From: Picosynechococcus sp. PCC 7003
Lineage (GTDB): Bacteria > Cyanobacteriota > Cyanobacteriia > Cyanobacteriales > MRBY01
Direction of reading: 5' to 3'
Assembly (NCBI RefSeq): GCF_001693255.1
Contig: NZ_CP016474.1
Location: forward strand, 762,661-826,660
Length of the DNA stretch: 64,000 bases
The first letter of the stretch is position 1; each line of letters opens with the position of its first letter. A program made the translations under genes and the position numbers. The notes under the pieces were generated by a model. It saw nothing but the letters and a program-made list of their open reading frames with translations. It did no database searches and was not told the DNA's origin. Positions 37,378-46,275 of this stretch are shown here, piece by piece.

Positions 37378-37579
37378 AGAAGCCTCCAAACCCAAATTTA
37401 CACAAGTGGTTTCAAAAATTTACAGTCTATTATTTTACATTGAAGCGGGAGATTTGGATGCCCCCTAGAAAATCTCCTCCTGAATTGAGTCAATAAATCC
37501 AGAGAAATAAACGCTGTTTATCCGGGGCGATCGCCGCAAGCTATGTCATTGTGACGGGCGAATGTTAGACTGTTTGAAG

Positions 37580-37603
37580 ATAGATAAAAATTTTTTTATC
37601 TAT
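37580..37603 (+). promoter_or_regulatory. 11-bp AT-rich inverted repeat in rimP leader
   Basis: ATAGATAAAAA and TTTTTATCTAT are perfect arms with two bases between them. It lies about 65 bases before the rimP ATG and just upstream of a terminator-like hairpin. It may be a leader hairpin of the rimP-nusA-ylxR-infB operon. Confidence 0.4.
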
Positions 37604-37625
37604 ACCACCCCGATCAAGAAATCCT

Positions 37626-37650
37626 GAAGTGGGCCTGACCCGCTTTTTTT
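37626..37650 (+). terminator. Terminator-like hairpin in the rimP leader (possible attenuator)
   Basis: AGTGGG-CCTGA-CCCGCT forms a 6-bp stem, with one G-T pair, followed by TTTTTTTG, only about 18 bases before the rimP ATG. A terminator inside the leader of an operon that encodes NusA suggests attenuation, possibly by NusA itself. This is inferred. Confidence 0.55.
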
Positions 37651-37667
37651 GTTGTCTAGATTTCCCC

Positions 37668-38129
37668 ATGGCTCATCCCCTCGTACCCCGAATCGTAACC
37701 TGTGCCGAACCCATTGCTGCAGAGTTGGGTTTAGAAGTGGTGGATGTGGTGTTCCAGACGAATAAAAAACCACCAGTCCTCAGAATTGATGTGCGGAATC
37801 TCTCCCAAGACACTGGCCTGGAAGATTGTGAGCGCTTCAGTCGCCTGCTCGACCCCCAACTGGAAGCCCAAAATATTATCCCCGGGGCCTACGTGTTGGA
37901 AGTTTCTAGCCCTGGCACCGACCGTAACCTCACCACGGATCGGGAATTTATTGCCTTCCGGGGCTTTCCTGTTCGGGTGAAAACCTATGCTCCCTACAAG
38001 GATCAAAAAGAATGGTCTGGCACCCTCAAAGAACGGGATGAAACCGCCATTCACCTCAATCTCAAAGGTAAGGCGATCGCCATTCCCCGGGAACTGGTCG
38101 CCAAAGTACAACTAGATGACCAACCCTAG
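37668..38129 (+). CDS. rimP: Ribosome maturation factor RimP
   Basis: A 153-residue factor for 30S subunit assembly. The N-terminal alpha/beta domain (ELGLEVVDVVFQ, VLRIDVRN, GLEDCERFSRLLDPQL) and the SPGTDRNL turn are family hallmarks. A C-terminal SH3-like domain follows. ATG 37668 is chosen; an upstream in-frame GTG at 37629 falls inside the terminator-like hairpin. It is the first gene of the rimP-nusA-ylxR-infB operon. Confidence 0.93.
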   Translation: MAHPLVPRIVTCAEPIAAELGLEVVDVVFQTNKKPPVLRIDVRNLSQDTGLEDCERFSRLLDPQLEAQNIIPGAYVLEVSSPGTDRNLTTDREFIAFRGFPVRVKTYAPYKDQKEWSGTLKERDETAIHLNLKGKAIAIPRELVAKVQLDDQP

Positions 38130-38188
38130 TTGCCCCAATTTTTCATTAGCTTTGTTCATTTATCGACTCTTTCTATTCGTAAATCTCT

Positions 38189-39445
38189 ATGTCCCTTGTT
38201 AGTCTCACTGGTTTAAGCGCCCTCGTTGAAGAAATCAGCGATCGCCACAATTTACCCCAAAGTGCCGTCCATGAAGCCCTCCGGGAAGCCCTGCTGAAGG
38301 GTTATGAGCGCTATCGCCGTTCCCTAACGCTCAACCAAGCCACCCCCTTTGCCGAAGATTACTTTGATAACTTCGAAGTAGAACTAGACCTCGAAGACGA
38401 AGGCTTTCGGGTATTGGCCACAAAGGTAATTGTTGAAGACGTCGAAAATACCGACCATCAAATTGCCCTACAGGAAGTCCAAGAAGTCGCCAACGAAGCC
38501 CAACTCGGCGATTCTGTGATTCTCGACGTCACGCCCGAACAAAATGATTTTGGGCGGATGGCCGCGATCCAAACCAAACAAGTGCTGCTCCAAAAATTAC
38601 GGGATCAGCAGCGGAAGCTCGTCCAAGAAGAGTTCCAAGAACTAGAAGGAGAAGTCCTCCAAGCCCGTGTCCTCCGTTTTGAACGGAACTTTGTCGTGAT
38701 GGCCGTCACCAGCGCCTTTGGTCAGCCGGAAACCGAAGCCGAGTTACCCAGACGGGAGCAGCTTCCCAACGACAACTATCGGGCCAATACCACTTATAAA
38801 GTCTATTTAAAGCACGTCAAAGAAGGCTCCCACCGAGGCCCCCAGTTGGTCGTTTCCCGCGCCGCCGCAGATTTAGTGGTTTATTTGTTCGCCAACGAAG
38901 TCCCAGAAATTGAAGAAGAAATCGTGCGGATTGTGGCCGTGGCCCGGGAGGCGAATCCCCCCAGCCGTTACGTTGGCCCCCGTACAAAAATTGCCGTGGA
39001 TACCCTAGAGCGGGACGTTGACCCTGTAGGTGCTTGTATCGGGGCACGGGGATCGCGCATCCAAGCCGTTGTTAATGAACTGCGGGGCGAAAAAATTGAT
39101 GTGATCCGTTGGTCGCCAGATCCGGCGACCTACATTGCCAATGCCCTGAGCCCAGCACGGGTCGATGGGGTAATCTTGGTTGATGCTGAGGAGCGACAGG
39201 CCACGGTATTAGTCCCCGAAAATCAACTAAGCCTTGCCATTGGTAAAGAAGGACAAAATGTGCGTTTGGCCGCACGCTTGACGGGCTGGAAAATTGATAT
39301 TAAAGATAGTGCTAAGTACGAGGCAGAGCAGGCCGCCCTTGCCGAAGAACAGACAGCCCCCCCCAGTGAAATGGACTCGGAAACGCCTTTGATGCCGGAG
39401 CAAACGGAACCCCTAGAAGAAGAGGTCATGCCAACGGACGCTTAG
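38189..39445 (+). CDS. nusA: Transcription termination/antitermination factor NusA
   Basis: A 418-residue RNA polymerase-binding factor. It has an N-terminal polymerase-binding domain, an S1 domain (about residues 140-215) and two KH domains (ACIGARGSRIQAVVNEL and LAIGKEGQNVRLAARLTGW are the GxxG loops). The C-terminus is an acidic Glu/Pro/Thr-rich tail, and the E. coli-type acidic repeats are absent. It lies 59 bases after rimP. Confidence 0.96.
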   Translation: MSLVSLTGLSALVEEISDRHNLPQSAVHEALREALLKGYERYRRSLTLNQATPFAEDYFDNFEVELDLEDEGFRVLATKVIVEDVENTDHQIALQEVQEVANEAQLGDSVILDVTPEQNDFGRMAAIQTKQVLLQKLRDQQRKLVQEEFQELEGEVLQARVLRFERNFVVMAVTSAFGQPETEAELPRREQLPNDNYRANTTYKVYLKHVKEGSHRGPQLVVSRAAADLVVYLFANEVPEIEEEIVRIVAVAREANPPSRYVGPRTKIAVDTLERDVDPVGACIGARGSRIQAVVNELRGEKIDVIRWSPDPATYIANALSPARVDGVILVDAEERQATVLVPENQLSLAIGKEGQNVRLAARLTGWKIDIKDSAKYEAEQAALAEEQTAPPSEMDSETPLMPEQTEPLEEEVMPTDA

Positions 39446-39497
39446 AAGCTGGGGAGAATTTTGTTGTAAAAAGGCGATCGCCTTTTCAACCATTGCC

Positions 39498-39752
39498 ATG
39501 GAGCCAAATCTACGCCGCTGTGTTGCCTGTCGCAAACTTGCCCCAAAACAATCTCTTTGGCGGGTGGTTCGAGTCTATCCATCCCAGCAGGTACAATTAG
39601 ATCGGGGCATGGGGCGTTCCGCCTATCTCTGTCAATGTCATCATTGTCTAGAAATGGCCCAGCGCAAAGATCGGCTTGGGCGATCGCTCAGAAAGAACGT
39701 CTCCCCCGATATTTATCAAACCCTAAAAGAACGCTTAAATTCTCTAGACTAA
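39498..39752 (+). CDS. ylxR: YlxR family RNA-binding protein
   Basis: An 84-residue protein of the YlxR/DUF448 family, always found between nusA and infB. It has RRCVACRKLAPKQSLWRVVR and the signature GMGRSAYLC. A role in RNA binding or as a transcription factor has been suggested in other bacteria. It starts 52 bases after nusA. Confidence 0.92.
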   Translation: MEPNLRRCVACRKLAPKQSLWRVVRVYPSQQVQLDRGMGRSAYLCQCHHCLEMAQRKDRLGRSLRKNVSPDIYQTLKERLNSLD

Positions 39753-40002
39753 GGCTCCTTTGAGGGCCATTTACAATCGCCACTCCACAAGCCATTACGG
39801 ACGCGCGATGCTATTTAAAATCATTCCTGAAATTACTCAGATTAAACCTTCTTTTTATTGTTGAACTCTAGCAAGCCCGGAGGCCTTTCCATTCATCATT
39901 GCCGCTAATCCCCGTTGGATTTAGATCCCACAATCCACGCCAAACCCACCTATCCCCAACCAACCCTAAATTTGTACGACTAGTAGTTAAGGACATTATT
40001 GG
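39753..40002. other. 250-base ylxR-infB spacer
   Basis: No gene or clear hairpin is seen here. The spacer is long for this operon and may hold an internal infB promoter. TTAAGGACATTATTGG just before the infB ATG supplies a ribosome-binding site (AAGGA). Confidence 0.4.
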
Positions 40003-42939
40003 ATGAATAACGAAAAAGTTAGAATTTACGAACTTTCAAAGGAACTAGATCTCGAAAACAAAGACATTTTAGAATTCTGTGGCCAGCTCTCCATTGATGT
40101 GAAGAGCCACAGTAGCACCATTACGACAGAAGAAGCTGATAAAATCCGGGCGATCGCCACACAAAAGCGCCCCCAAGCCCCCAAGGCCCAGCGGCCCCAG
40201 AGAAAGAAAAAACAAGAAATTCTCGCCGTCCAGCACCAGCCCCAGGGTACAAAATCCCAGGCTAGTAAGTCAGAATCCGCTGACGCCAATCAGCAAACCT
40301 CAACATCAAAAAAACTCGAACGTCCTAAACTACAGTCTCCTCCGAGTCGGGGCACAGAGACGCCGGCGCAAACAGAAGAGTCTCCGGCCAACAATGGGGC
40401 CAAGGCTGAACCAGTGGCACAGACAACTCCCCCCAAAGCAGAACCAGCAGCCCCCGTTGCGCCCAAACCCAAACTCATGGGGCCTCCCCCGCGGCCAACC
40501 CCCAAATCATCGGCCCCCAAGACCCCAGACACCAGCACCGCAACGGCAGAAACAAGCAGTGGGGCAACCCAAGCCGATGTGAGGGCCAAATCCCTCTCGA
40601 AAAATACCGCCGAAGCTCCAGCAAAAGCACCAAAATTGCGGCCCAAACCCCAAATCGTTGGCACCGTCAGCAAAAAGCCCGCTCCCGTTCAAGCAATTGA
40701 GCCCGAGCTTGATGAAGAACCGGACACCAACAATGTCGAAGGGGATGACGATGCGACCCCAGAAGTCCTGCTCGCTCCCCCCAAACGCCCCACCGCAAAA
40801 CCCAAAAAAGCCATTGGTCCGAAACCCAGCAAGCGTAAAGTTTGGGAAGATGAAGAAGAGGACGAATCTGAAACTAAGAAGACAAAAACCAGCAAATTAA
40901 AGCGTCGTCCCGTTGTCATTGATGACGATGATGATGACTTTGGCACCACCACAAACAACAATGCAGAAGTGCCTTCTGTCAGCTTGTCCATTGCCCGTCC
41001 CCCCAAACCGAAGAGTGCCTCCTCCTCCCCTTCGCCGAGCAAGCCATCACCTTCGCGGCCGAAGAAACCAGCAGCGAAAAAACCCGGTAGCGGGAGTGGT
41101 CAATCCCAGAGGGAACAACGGCGCGATCGCCCTGACGTTAAAGCACCGCCAGCGGAGATCACCCTCACAGAAACCATGACCCTCCGGGAAATGGCAGATA
41201 TCCTTTGCATCGCAGAAACAGACATCATCCGTCGTCTCTTCAGCAAGGGGATCGCCATCAACATTACCCAGACCCTAGACTATGACACCGCCCAGATGGT
41301 CGCCGAGGAATTTGACGTCAAAGTCATTGCCCCAGAGGTGAAATCGGCGGCTGAAAAATCCACCGAAATGCTGGATGTAGCTGACCTCGAACACCTCCAA
41401 CATCGTCCTCCGGTCGTCACAATCATGGGTCACGTAGACCACGGTAAAACCACTCTCCTGGACTCTATTCGTGAGACCAAGGTTGCCCAAGGAGAAGCCG
41501 GGGGGATCACCCAGCACATCGGTGCCTACCATGTGGACATCGAACATAACGGGAAACCCGGTCAAATTGTTTTCCTCGATACGCCTGGCCACGAAGCCTT
41601 TACGGCGATGCGGGCCCGGGGGGCAAAGGTGACAGACATTGCGATTCTCGTTGTGGCCGCCGATGACGGTGTCCGTCCCCAGACCCTAGAAGCGATCCGC
41701 CACGCCCAAGCGGCCAAAGTGCCCATTGTGGTGGCGATCAACAAAATGGATAAACTCGGCGCAGAACCCGATCGCGTCAAGCAGGAACTCTCAGAACAGG
41801 GCTTAGTGCCAGAGGAGTGGGGTGGCGAAACCATTATGGTGCCTGTTAGTGCCCTGAAGGGAGAAAACCTAGATACCCTCCTGGAAATGATCTTGCTCGT
41901 GTCTGAGATTGAAGAACTCTCAGCAAACCCGGATCGTTTGGCGAGAGGAACGATCATTGAAGCCCACTTAGATCGAGCCCGTGGCCCTGTGGCAACGCTT
42001 TTGGTACAAAATGGCACCTTGCGGGTCGGCGACATTATTGTGGCGGGATCTGTGATGGGTAAGATCCGGGCGATGATCAGCGATCGCGGCGAAAAGGTTA
42101 CAGACGCAACACCCTCCTTTGCGGTGGAAATTCTCGGTTTAAGTGAAGTACCGGCGGCTGGAGATGAATTTGAAGTCTATTCCAGTGAAAAAGAAGCCCG
42201 GGCGATCGCCGATGAGCGGGCCGAAGGGAAACGTCAATCCCGCCTCCAACAGGCCATGTCTTCCCGACGGGTCAGCCTCAGCAGTCTCTCTGCCCAAGCC
42301 CAAGAAGGGGAACTCAAAGAACTCAACTTGGTGCTTAAGGCCGATGTCCAGGGTTCCGTCGAAGCGATTCTCGGCTCCCTCCAACAACTGCCCCAGGACG
42401 AAGTACAAATTCGTGTCCTGTTGTCTGCCCCCGGTGAAATCAGCGAAACAGATGTTGATCTTGCCGCCGCTAGTGGCGCGGTCATTATCGGCTTTAACAC
42501 CACCTTGGCCCCCGGTGCGCGACAGGCTGCCGAACGGGAAGGGGTTGATATCCGCGAATACAACGTGATCTACCGTTTCCTTGAAGAAATCCAAGGGGCG
42601 ATGGAAGGTTTGCTGGATCCGGAGGAAGTCGAAGAACCCTTGGGTCGAGCCGAAGTGCGGGCCGTCTTCCCCGTGGGCCGTGGCTCCGTTGCGGGCTGTT
42701 ATGTCCAGTCGGGCAAAGTCGTCCGTAACCGCATGATCCGCGTGCGTCGGGGTGATGTCATCGTCTACGACGGTTCCCTCGATTCCCTCAAGCGTGTCCG
42801 CGAGGATGTCCGGGAAGTCAATTCTGGCTATGAATGCGGGATTGGCGTCGATAAATTTAGCACCTGGAAAGAAGGGGACATTATCGAAGCCTACGAAATG
42901 GTCTTCAAACGCCGTACCTTGGCAGGCCGCACCAGTTAA
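40003..42939 (+). CDS. infB: Translation initiation factor IF-2
   Basis: A 978-residue GTPase that places initiator tRNA on the 30S subunit. The first 50 residues are an IF2_N module. Residues 60-380 form a long Pro/Lys/Ala-rich linker with an acidic Asp run (VIDDDDDD), as in other cyanobacteria. A second IF2_N lies near 390-440. The G domain follows with G1 GHVDHGKTT near residue 475, DTPGHEAF (G3) and NKMD (G4). Domains II-IV complete the protein. A terminator lies just after the stop. Confidence 0.97.
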   Translation: MNNEKVRIYELSKELDLENKDILEFCGQLSIDVKSHSSTITTEEADKIRAIATQKRPQAPKAQRPQRKKKQEILAVQHQPQGTKSQASKSESADANQQTSTSKKLERPKLQSPPSRGTETPAQTEESPANNGAKAEPVAQTTPPKAEPAAPVAPKPKLMGPPPRPTPKSSAPKTPDTSTATAETSSGATQADVRAKSLSKNTAEAPAKAPKLRPKPQIVGTVSKKPAPVQAIEPELDEEPDTNNVEGDDDATPEVLLAPPKRPTAKPKKAIGPKPSKRKVWEDEEEDESETKKTKTSKLKRRPVVIDDDDDDFGTTTNNNAEVPSVSLSIARPPKPKSASSSPSPSKPSPSRPKKPAAKKPGSGSGQSQREQRRDRPDVKAPPAEITLTETMTLREMADILCIAETDIIRRLFSKGIAINITQTLDYDTAQMVAEEFDVKVIAPEVKSAAEKSTEMLDVADLEHLQHRPPVVTIMGHVDHGKTTLLDSIRETKVAQGEAGGITQHIGAYHVDIEHNGKPGQIVFLDTPGHEAFTAMRARGAKVTDIAILVVAADDGVRPQTLEAIRHAQAAKVPIVVAINKMDKLGAEPDRVKQELSEQGLVPEEWGGETIMVPVSALKGENLDTLLEMILLVSEIEELSANPDRLARGTIIEAHLDRARGPVATLLVQNGTLRVGDIIVAGSVMGKIRAMISDRGEKVTDATPSFAVEILGLSEVPAAGDEFEVYSSEKEARAIADERAEGKRQSRLQQAMSSRRVSLSSLSAQAQEGELKELNLVLKADVQGSVEAILGSLQQLPQDEVQIRVLLSAPGEISETDVDLAAASGAVIIGFNTTLAPGARQAAEREGVDIREYNVIYRFLEEIQGAMEGLLDPEEVEEPLGRAEVRAVFPVGRGSVAGCYVQSGKVVRNRMIRVRRGDVIVYDGSLDSLKRVREDVREVNSGYECGIGVDKFSTWKEGDIIEAYEMVFKRRTLAGRTS

Positions 42940-42970
42940 AGGTAACTTGCGACAATTCTTTTAATCAAAA

Positions 42971-42999
42971 ACCCCCTGGACAACTGGGGGGATTTTTTT
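42971..42999 (+). terminator. Rho-independent terminator after infB
   Basis: CCCCC ... GGGGG stem (42972-42990) with loop TGGACAACT, followed by GATTTTTTT. It lies 32 bases after the infB stop and ends the rimP-infB operon. Confidence 0.8.
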
Positions 43000-43122
43000 G
43001 GCGATCGCCCATGGAGACTTCCATTTCGCCCTAGGGATTCAGGAGGTTACGTTTCGGTCGGTTTCAAGACAAGATAAGATATGGGATGATCACTCTTTAG
43101 TAATTTCAAGGCGTTATTAAAA

Positions 43123-43212
43123 ATGGATGTTCTTTCTTTAGGTTGGGGCGCGCTATTGGCCCTGTTCACTTGGTCGATTGCCATGGTTGTTTGGGCACGT
43201 AACGGTTTCTAG
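43123..43212 (+). CDS. petN: Cytochrome b6f complex subunit PetN
   Basis: A 29-residue single-pass membrane subunit of the cytochrome b6f complex, essential for its stability. It begins [15 protein letters not shown] and ends MVVWARNGF, the near-invariant PetN C-terminus. The length of 29 matches the family exactly. It lies in the thylakoid membrane. A 45-residue frame follows after four bases, and the pair shares a terminator. Confidence 0.96.
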   Translation: MDVLSLGWGALLALFTWSIAMVVWARNGF

Positions 43213-43216
43213 GATC

Positions 43217-43354
43217 GTGGAAACAATTTTTTTAAATTCTCTTTTTTTGGGAGCCCTTGCTTTGCTGCTACTGGTCAGCGGCGGGATCTCCTATCTCACC
43301 TTTGTAGAATGGCGCGATCGCCGTCGTCAAGACCGAGACAAACGGGGCAAGTAA
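43217..43354 (+). CDS. 45-residue single-pass membrane protein downstream of petN
   Basis: A GTG-initiated frame: METIFLNSLFLG, one hydrophobic segment to about residue 29, then FVEWRDRRRQDRDKRGK, a strongly basic tail. AGGATC overlaps the petN stop and can serve as ribosome-binding site, so translation is probably coupled to petN. The layout (one helix, then a charged tail) suits a small thylakoid complex subunit such as those of NDH-1 or b6f, but I cannot match it to a named one. Confidence 0.7.
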   Translation: METIFLNSLFLGALALLLLVSGGISYLTFVEWRDRRRQDRDKRGK

Positions 43355-43409
43355 CCCTAAAACGAACTGGCTCGGCCCTAGAGCCTTTCCCGAAATATCT
43401 TGCTTGATT

Positions 43410-43438
43410 AATCTCCTGTTATATCAGGGGATTTTTTT
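43410..43438 (+). terminator. Rho-independent terminator after petN pair
   Basis: AATCTCCTG-TTATAT-CAGGGGATT forms a 9-bp stem with one G-T pair, followed by a T run. It ends directly before a GTG that is in frame with deoC, which argues that deoC starts further down. Confidence 0.85.
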
Positions 43439-43528
43439 GTGGCTTTTGTGCCCAGACAATTTCTGAAGGAAACACCAGAAGACGAACAATTTCTGCCACA
43501 ATCAAAGGAAGTACACTTCCCAAAAACC

Positions 43529-44215
43529 ATGGCGATTCCCGCAAACGAAATTGATTTAGCCCGGTATCTCGAACATTCCCTGTTGCACCCAGCGGCCACC
43601 GAAGCCCAGGTCAAAGAATGCTGTGAGGCGGCAGTCCAATTTGATTTTCCGGCGGTCTGTCTCTACCCAACGGCGATGAAAACAGCCCGGAATTTCTTGC
43701 ACCAGCGGCCCATTCAAATTTGTTCTGTGGTGGGTTTTCCCGCCGGGGCCCATACGACTGCAACCAAACTCTACGAAGCCCAAGAAGCCGTAGAAAATGG
43801 GGCAACAGAATTAGACGTCATGCTGAACTTAGCCTTTGTGAAAATGGGGGAATCGGAGAAGCTCTATCAGGAAGTGGCGCAAATCGTCGAGCTGACGAAA
43901 GTTCCCATCAAAGGCATTTTAGAAACGGCCCTTTTAACAGACACCGAAAAACGACTCGCCGCAGAGATTTGCCTCGATGCAGGGGTGAGCTATCTCAAAA
44001 CCTCGACGGGCTGGTTTGGCGGTGCAACGGTGGCCGATGTGAAATTGCTCCATGGGATCACCAAAGGCCGCATTGGCATCAAAGCAGCGGGAGGGATCAA
44101 AACTGTTGACCAGGCGATCGCCTTAATTCAGGCTGGGGCAACCCGCCTTGGCACGTCCCGGAGTATCAAGATTATGCAGGAAAGGGAACAAGTGAGCGAT
44201 AACCCAACTTGGTAA
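43529..44215 (+). CDS. deoC: Deoxyribose-phosphate aldolase
   Basis: A 228-residue class I aldolase that cleaves 2-deoxyribose 5-phosphate to glyceraldehyde 3-phosphate and acetaldehyde in nucleoside breakdown. The Schiff-base Lys lies in YLKTSTGW. Other active-site residues are in DVMLNLAF and GIKAAGGIKT. ATG 43529 gives the family's usual length; an earlier in-frame GTG at 43439 directly follows a terminator. recO starts eight bases after its stop. Confidence 0.94.
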   Translation: MAIPANEIDLARYLEHSLLHPAATEAQVKECCEAAVQFDFPAVCLYPTAMKTARNFLHQRPIQICSVVGFPAGAHTTATKLYEAQEAVENGATELDVMLNLAFVKMGESEKLYQEVAQIVELTKVPIKGILETALLTDTEKRLAAEICLDAGVSYLKTSTGWFGGATVADVKLLHGITKGRIGIKAAGGIKTVDQAIALIQAGATRLGTSRSIKIMQEREQVSDNPTW

Positions 44216-44222
44216 ACACGGC

Positions 44223-45035
44223 ATGTCCTTTAAAGTCACAGGTATCATCCTCAAAGGCAGTCCCCTGGGCGAAGCGGATCGACTGGTGACGATCCTGTCG
44301 CCGGAACAGGGATTGGTAAAGGCCGTGGCCCCTGGAGCTCGTCAGCACCGCTCTGCCCTACGGGGGCGCACCGAATTACTGGTAGTCAATGAGTTTGTCT
44401 TGACCCGGGGGCGATCGCTGGATCGGATTCAGCAGGCAGATATTCTCACCTCTCACCCAGGTCTCAGGTATGACTTTGCTAAATTAGCCGTAGGCCAATA
44501 CCTGGCGGAAGTGACCCATTACCTCGCAGTGAGCCAAACCCCCCAGCCGGAATTATATGAGCTACTCCGGGAACATCTACGCCGCATCGAAGCCGTAGAA
44601 TTTCAACCCAGCACCAGGGTGACTCAGATTATTGCCCATCTGACCCAGGCTTTATTTCATTTGTTGGCGATCGCCGGTTTCGCCCCCCAAGTCCAACATT
44701 GTCAGGGTAGCCAAACTCTTGTTGCTCCCAACTTTGCTGATCCCCGTTGGCGCGTTGGTTTTAGTCACGATCTGGGGGGGATTATGGTGCTGGGCCAGGG
44801 AACTATCCGCCCCGATCAACGGCTAACGGCTTTGGAACTAGATATTTTACAAATGCTTCCCAACCGCACCCTGCCGGAGTTACAACGGTGGCCCCAAGCC
44901 CAGGAAACAGTATTTTCCCTAGAAACAGCCTGGCTCCGGGTCGAACATTTATTGCGGCAGTACCTTGAACATCAAATTGGCAAAACCCTCAAGGCTGCTC
45001 CTCTCATTGATACCCTCGCCCCCCTGGATTTTTAG
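44223..45035 (+). CDS. recO: DNA repair protein RecO
   Basis: A 270-residue recombination mediator that helps RecA load on single-stranded DNA with RecR. The N-terminal OB-fold (KVTGIILKGSPLGEADRLVTIL, in part) is typical, with GARQHRSALRGRTELL following. The C-terminal half is helical. The zinc Cys cluster of some RecO proteins is missing. It probably shares a transcript with deoC and is convergent with the next gene. Confidence 0.92.
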   Translation: MSFKVTGIILKGSPLGEADRLVTILSPEQGLVKAVAPGARQHRSALRGRTELLVVNEFVLTRGRSLDRIQQADILTSHPGLRYDFAKLAVGQYLAEVTHYLAVSQTPQPELYELLREHLRRIEAVEFQPSTRVTQIIAHLTQALFHLLAIAGFAPQVQHCQGSQTLVAPNFADPRWRVGFSHDLGGIMVLGQGTIRPDQRLTALELDILQMLPNRTLPELQRWPQAQETVFSLETAWLRVEHLLRQYLEHQIGKTLKAAPLIDTLAPLDF

Positions 45036-45045
45036 GAAAACACCG

Positions 45046-46176
45046 CTAATTGCCAGCAGCATCCGGGGTTGGGTCTTCCTGGGTCTGGAGTTGTTGCACC
45101 CGTCGTTCCACAGCCGCTAAATTTTGTTGGTAACTGGCCCGTTTCGTTTGGGCAAAATCGTAGTAAAAATCCTCTGGTGGAATTGCTTCTAGGGTGGCGA
45201 TCGCCGTTTGCCATTGCTCGATAATTTCCTGCCATTGGGCCACAGAAGCAGGGGGAGTTTCAGCCATCTGGGCGGCTGTTGCCCCCTGGGATAAGCCTGC
45301 GATTAGGTTACCGAGACTGCCATTGAGGGATTGGTAATCGGCGAGTTGAGCCTGCACTTCCCCATACCGGGGCGACCAACGGGGCACGGTTTCTAAGGCG
45401 GCGATCGCCTCTTGTAAATTGGCCTGGGCCTGGAGAATCGCTTGACCAGAGGGATTTTCGCCAGCGCCAAACAGTGATCGGGCCGGATCAGCCAGTTGCG
45501 TGGCGTTCGCTAGGGGCGCACAGGAACCCACTACACAGGGACGACTCAAGGCATAGCCTGCGGCCCCCAGAAGGACGAACAACAAACCCGCACCGAGGAT
45601 TAGGGGGCCTTTTTTGCCGGGGCGATCGCCTTTCCGGGGGGAGGCTTCAGTAAATTCTTCCAGACCGCCATCGGCAGTGGTAAACCCTTCAAAATCTCCG
45701 GTAGGGCCTGTAAATTCTTCTTCTGGGGCGACGTTATCAAACGAGTCTTCTTCTAACTCATTGCCCACAGGTGGAAAGGGATCATCCGTGGCTTCGAGGT
45801 CAATATCTTCTGGGAATTCAGCTTGTTCAAGGGAATCTGTATCACTTTCTGGGGGCTGCCCATCGGAAACCGGCTCAACTTCAGACTGGGTAAGGGCGTG
45901 GAAGGCATAGGGTTCATTGGCCCCGGTGATCCGTAGATAAATGAGAGTTTGATGACCTTGGGCGCGGGGATCACCCTGGAGGCGATCGCGGATCAGCCGA
46001 AAAATAGGCGGGAGTTCTGCTGGGGCCGGAGTTTGATGTTGCACCAGGACGAGCAACAGGCCTTCCTTAAAGAGACAACGCACCTGAACCGGATCTGTCG
46101 GGAAATATTCTGCTTCAAGTTGAGTTTGGAGATCCGCTTGCAGATCCTGGAGATTTAACGGGGCAACATCGGACAT
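45046..46176 (-). CDS. Single-pass membrane protein of unknown function
   Basis: A 376-residue protein conserved in style with cyanobacterial proteins. A cytoplasmic N-terminal domain (residues 1-95; FKEGLLLVLVQHQ, HQTLIYLRITG) is followed by an acidic disordered linker (about 100-185) and a membrane helix (about 190-210, LILGAGLLFVLLGAAGYAL). The outer C-terminal helical domain has two or three repeats with W/P (LEAIPPEDFYYDFAQTKR). Two Cys lie just after the helix. The topology hints at an envelope tether. No family name recognised. Confidence 0.65.
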   Translation of the reverse strand: MSDVAPLNLQDLQADLQTQLEAEYFPTDPVQVRCLFKEGLLLVLVQHQTPAPAELPPIFRLIRDRLQGDPRAQGHQTLIYLRITGANEPYAFHALTQSEVEPVSDGQPPESDTDSLEQAEFPEDIDLEATDDPFPPVGNELEEDSFDNVAPEEEFTGPTGDFEGFTTADGGLEEFTEASPRKGDRPGKKGPLILGAGLLFVLLGAAGYALSRPCVVGSCAPLANATQLADPARSLFGAGENPSGQAILQAQANLQEAIAALETVPRWSPRYGEVQAQLADYQSLNGSLGNLIAGLSQGATAAQMAETPPASVAQWQEIIEQWQTAIATLEAIPPEDFYYDFAQTKRASYQQNLAAVERRVQQLQTQEDPTPDAAGN

Positions 46177-46275
46177 AACCGCAAGAACAGCCTATGGACT
46201 TGAAATGTCATTGTAAGTAAAGCTCAAAAAAATAGTCTTGTCAAAAGACCCTGGCGATCGCCAAAGCCAGTTTAT

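Noticed and set aside
43439-43528. GTG-initiated 30-codon extension of deoC
   Set aside because: It begins right after a terminator T run and lacks a ribosome-binding site; ATG 43529 gives the family length.
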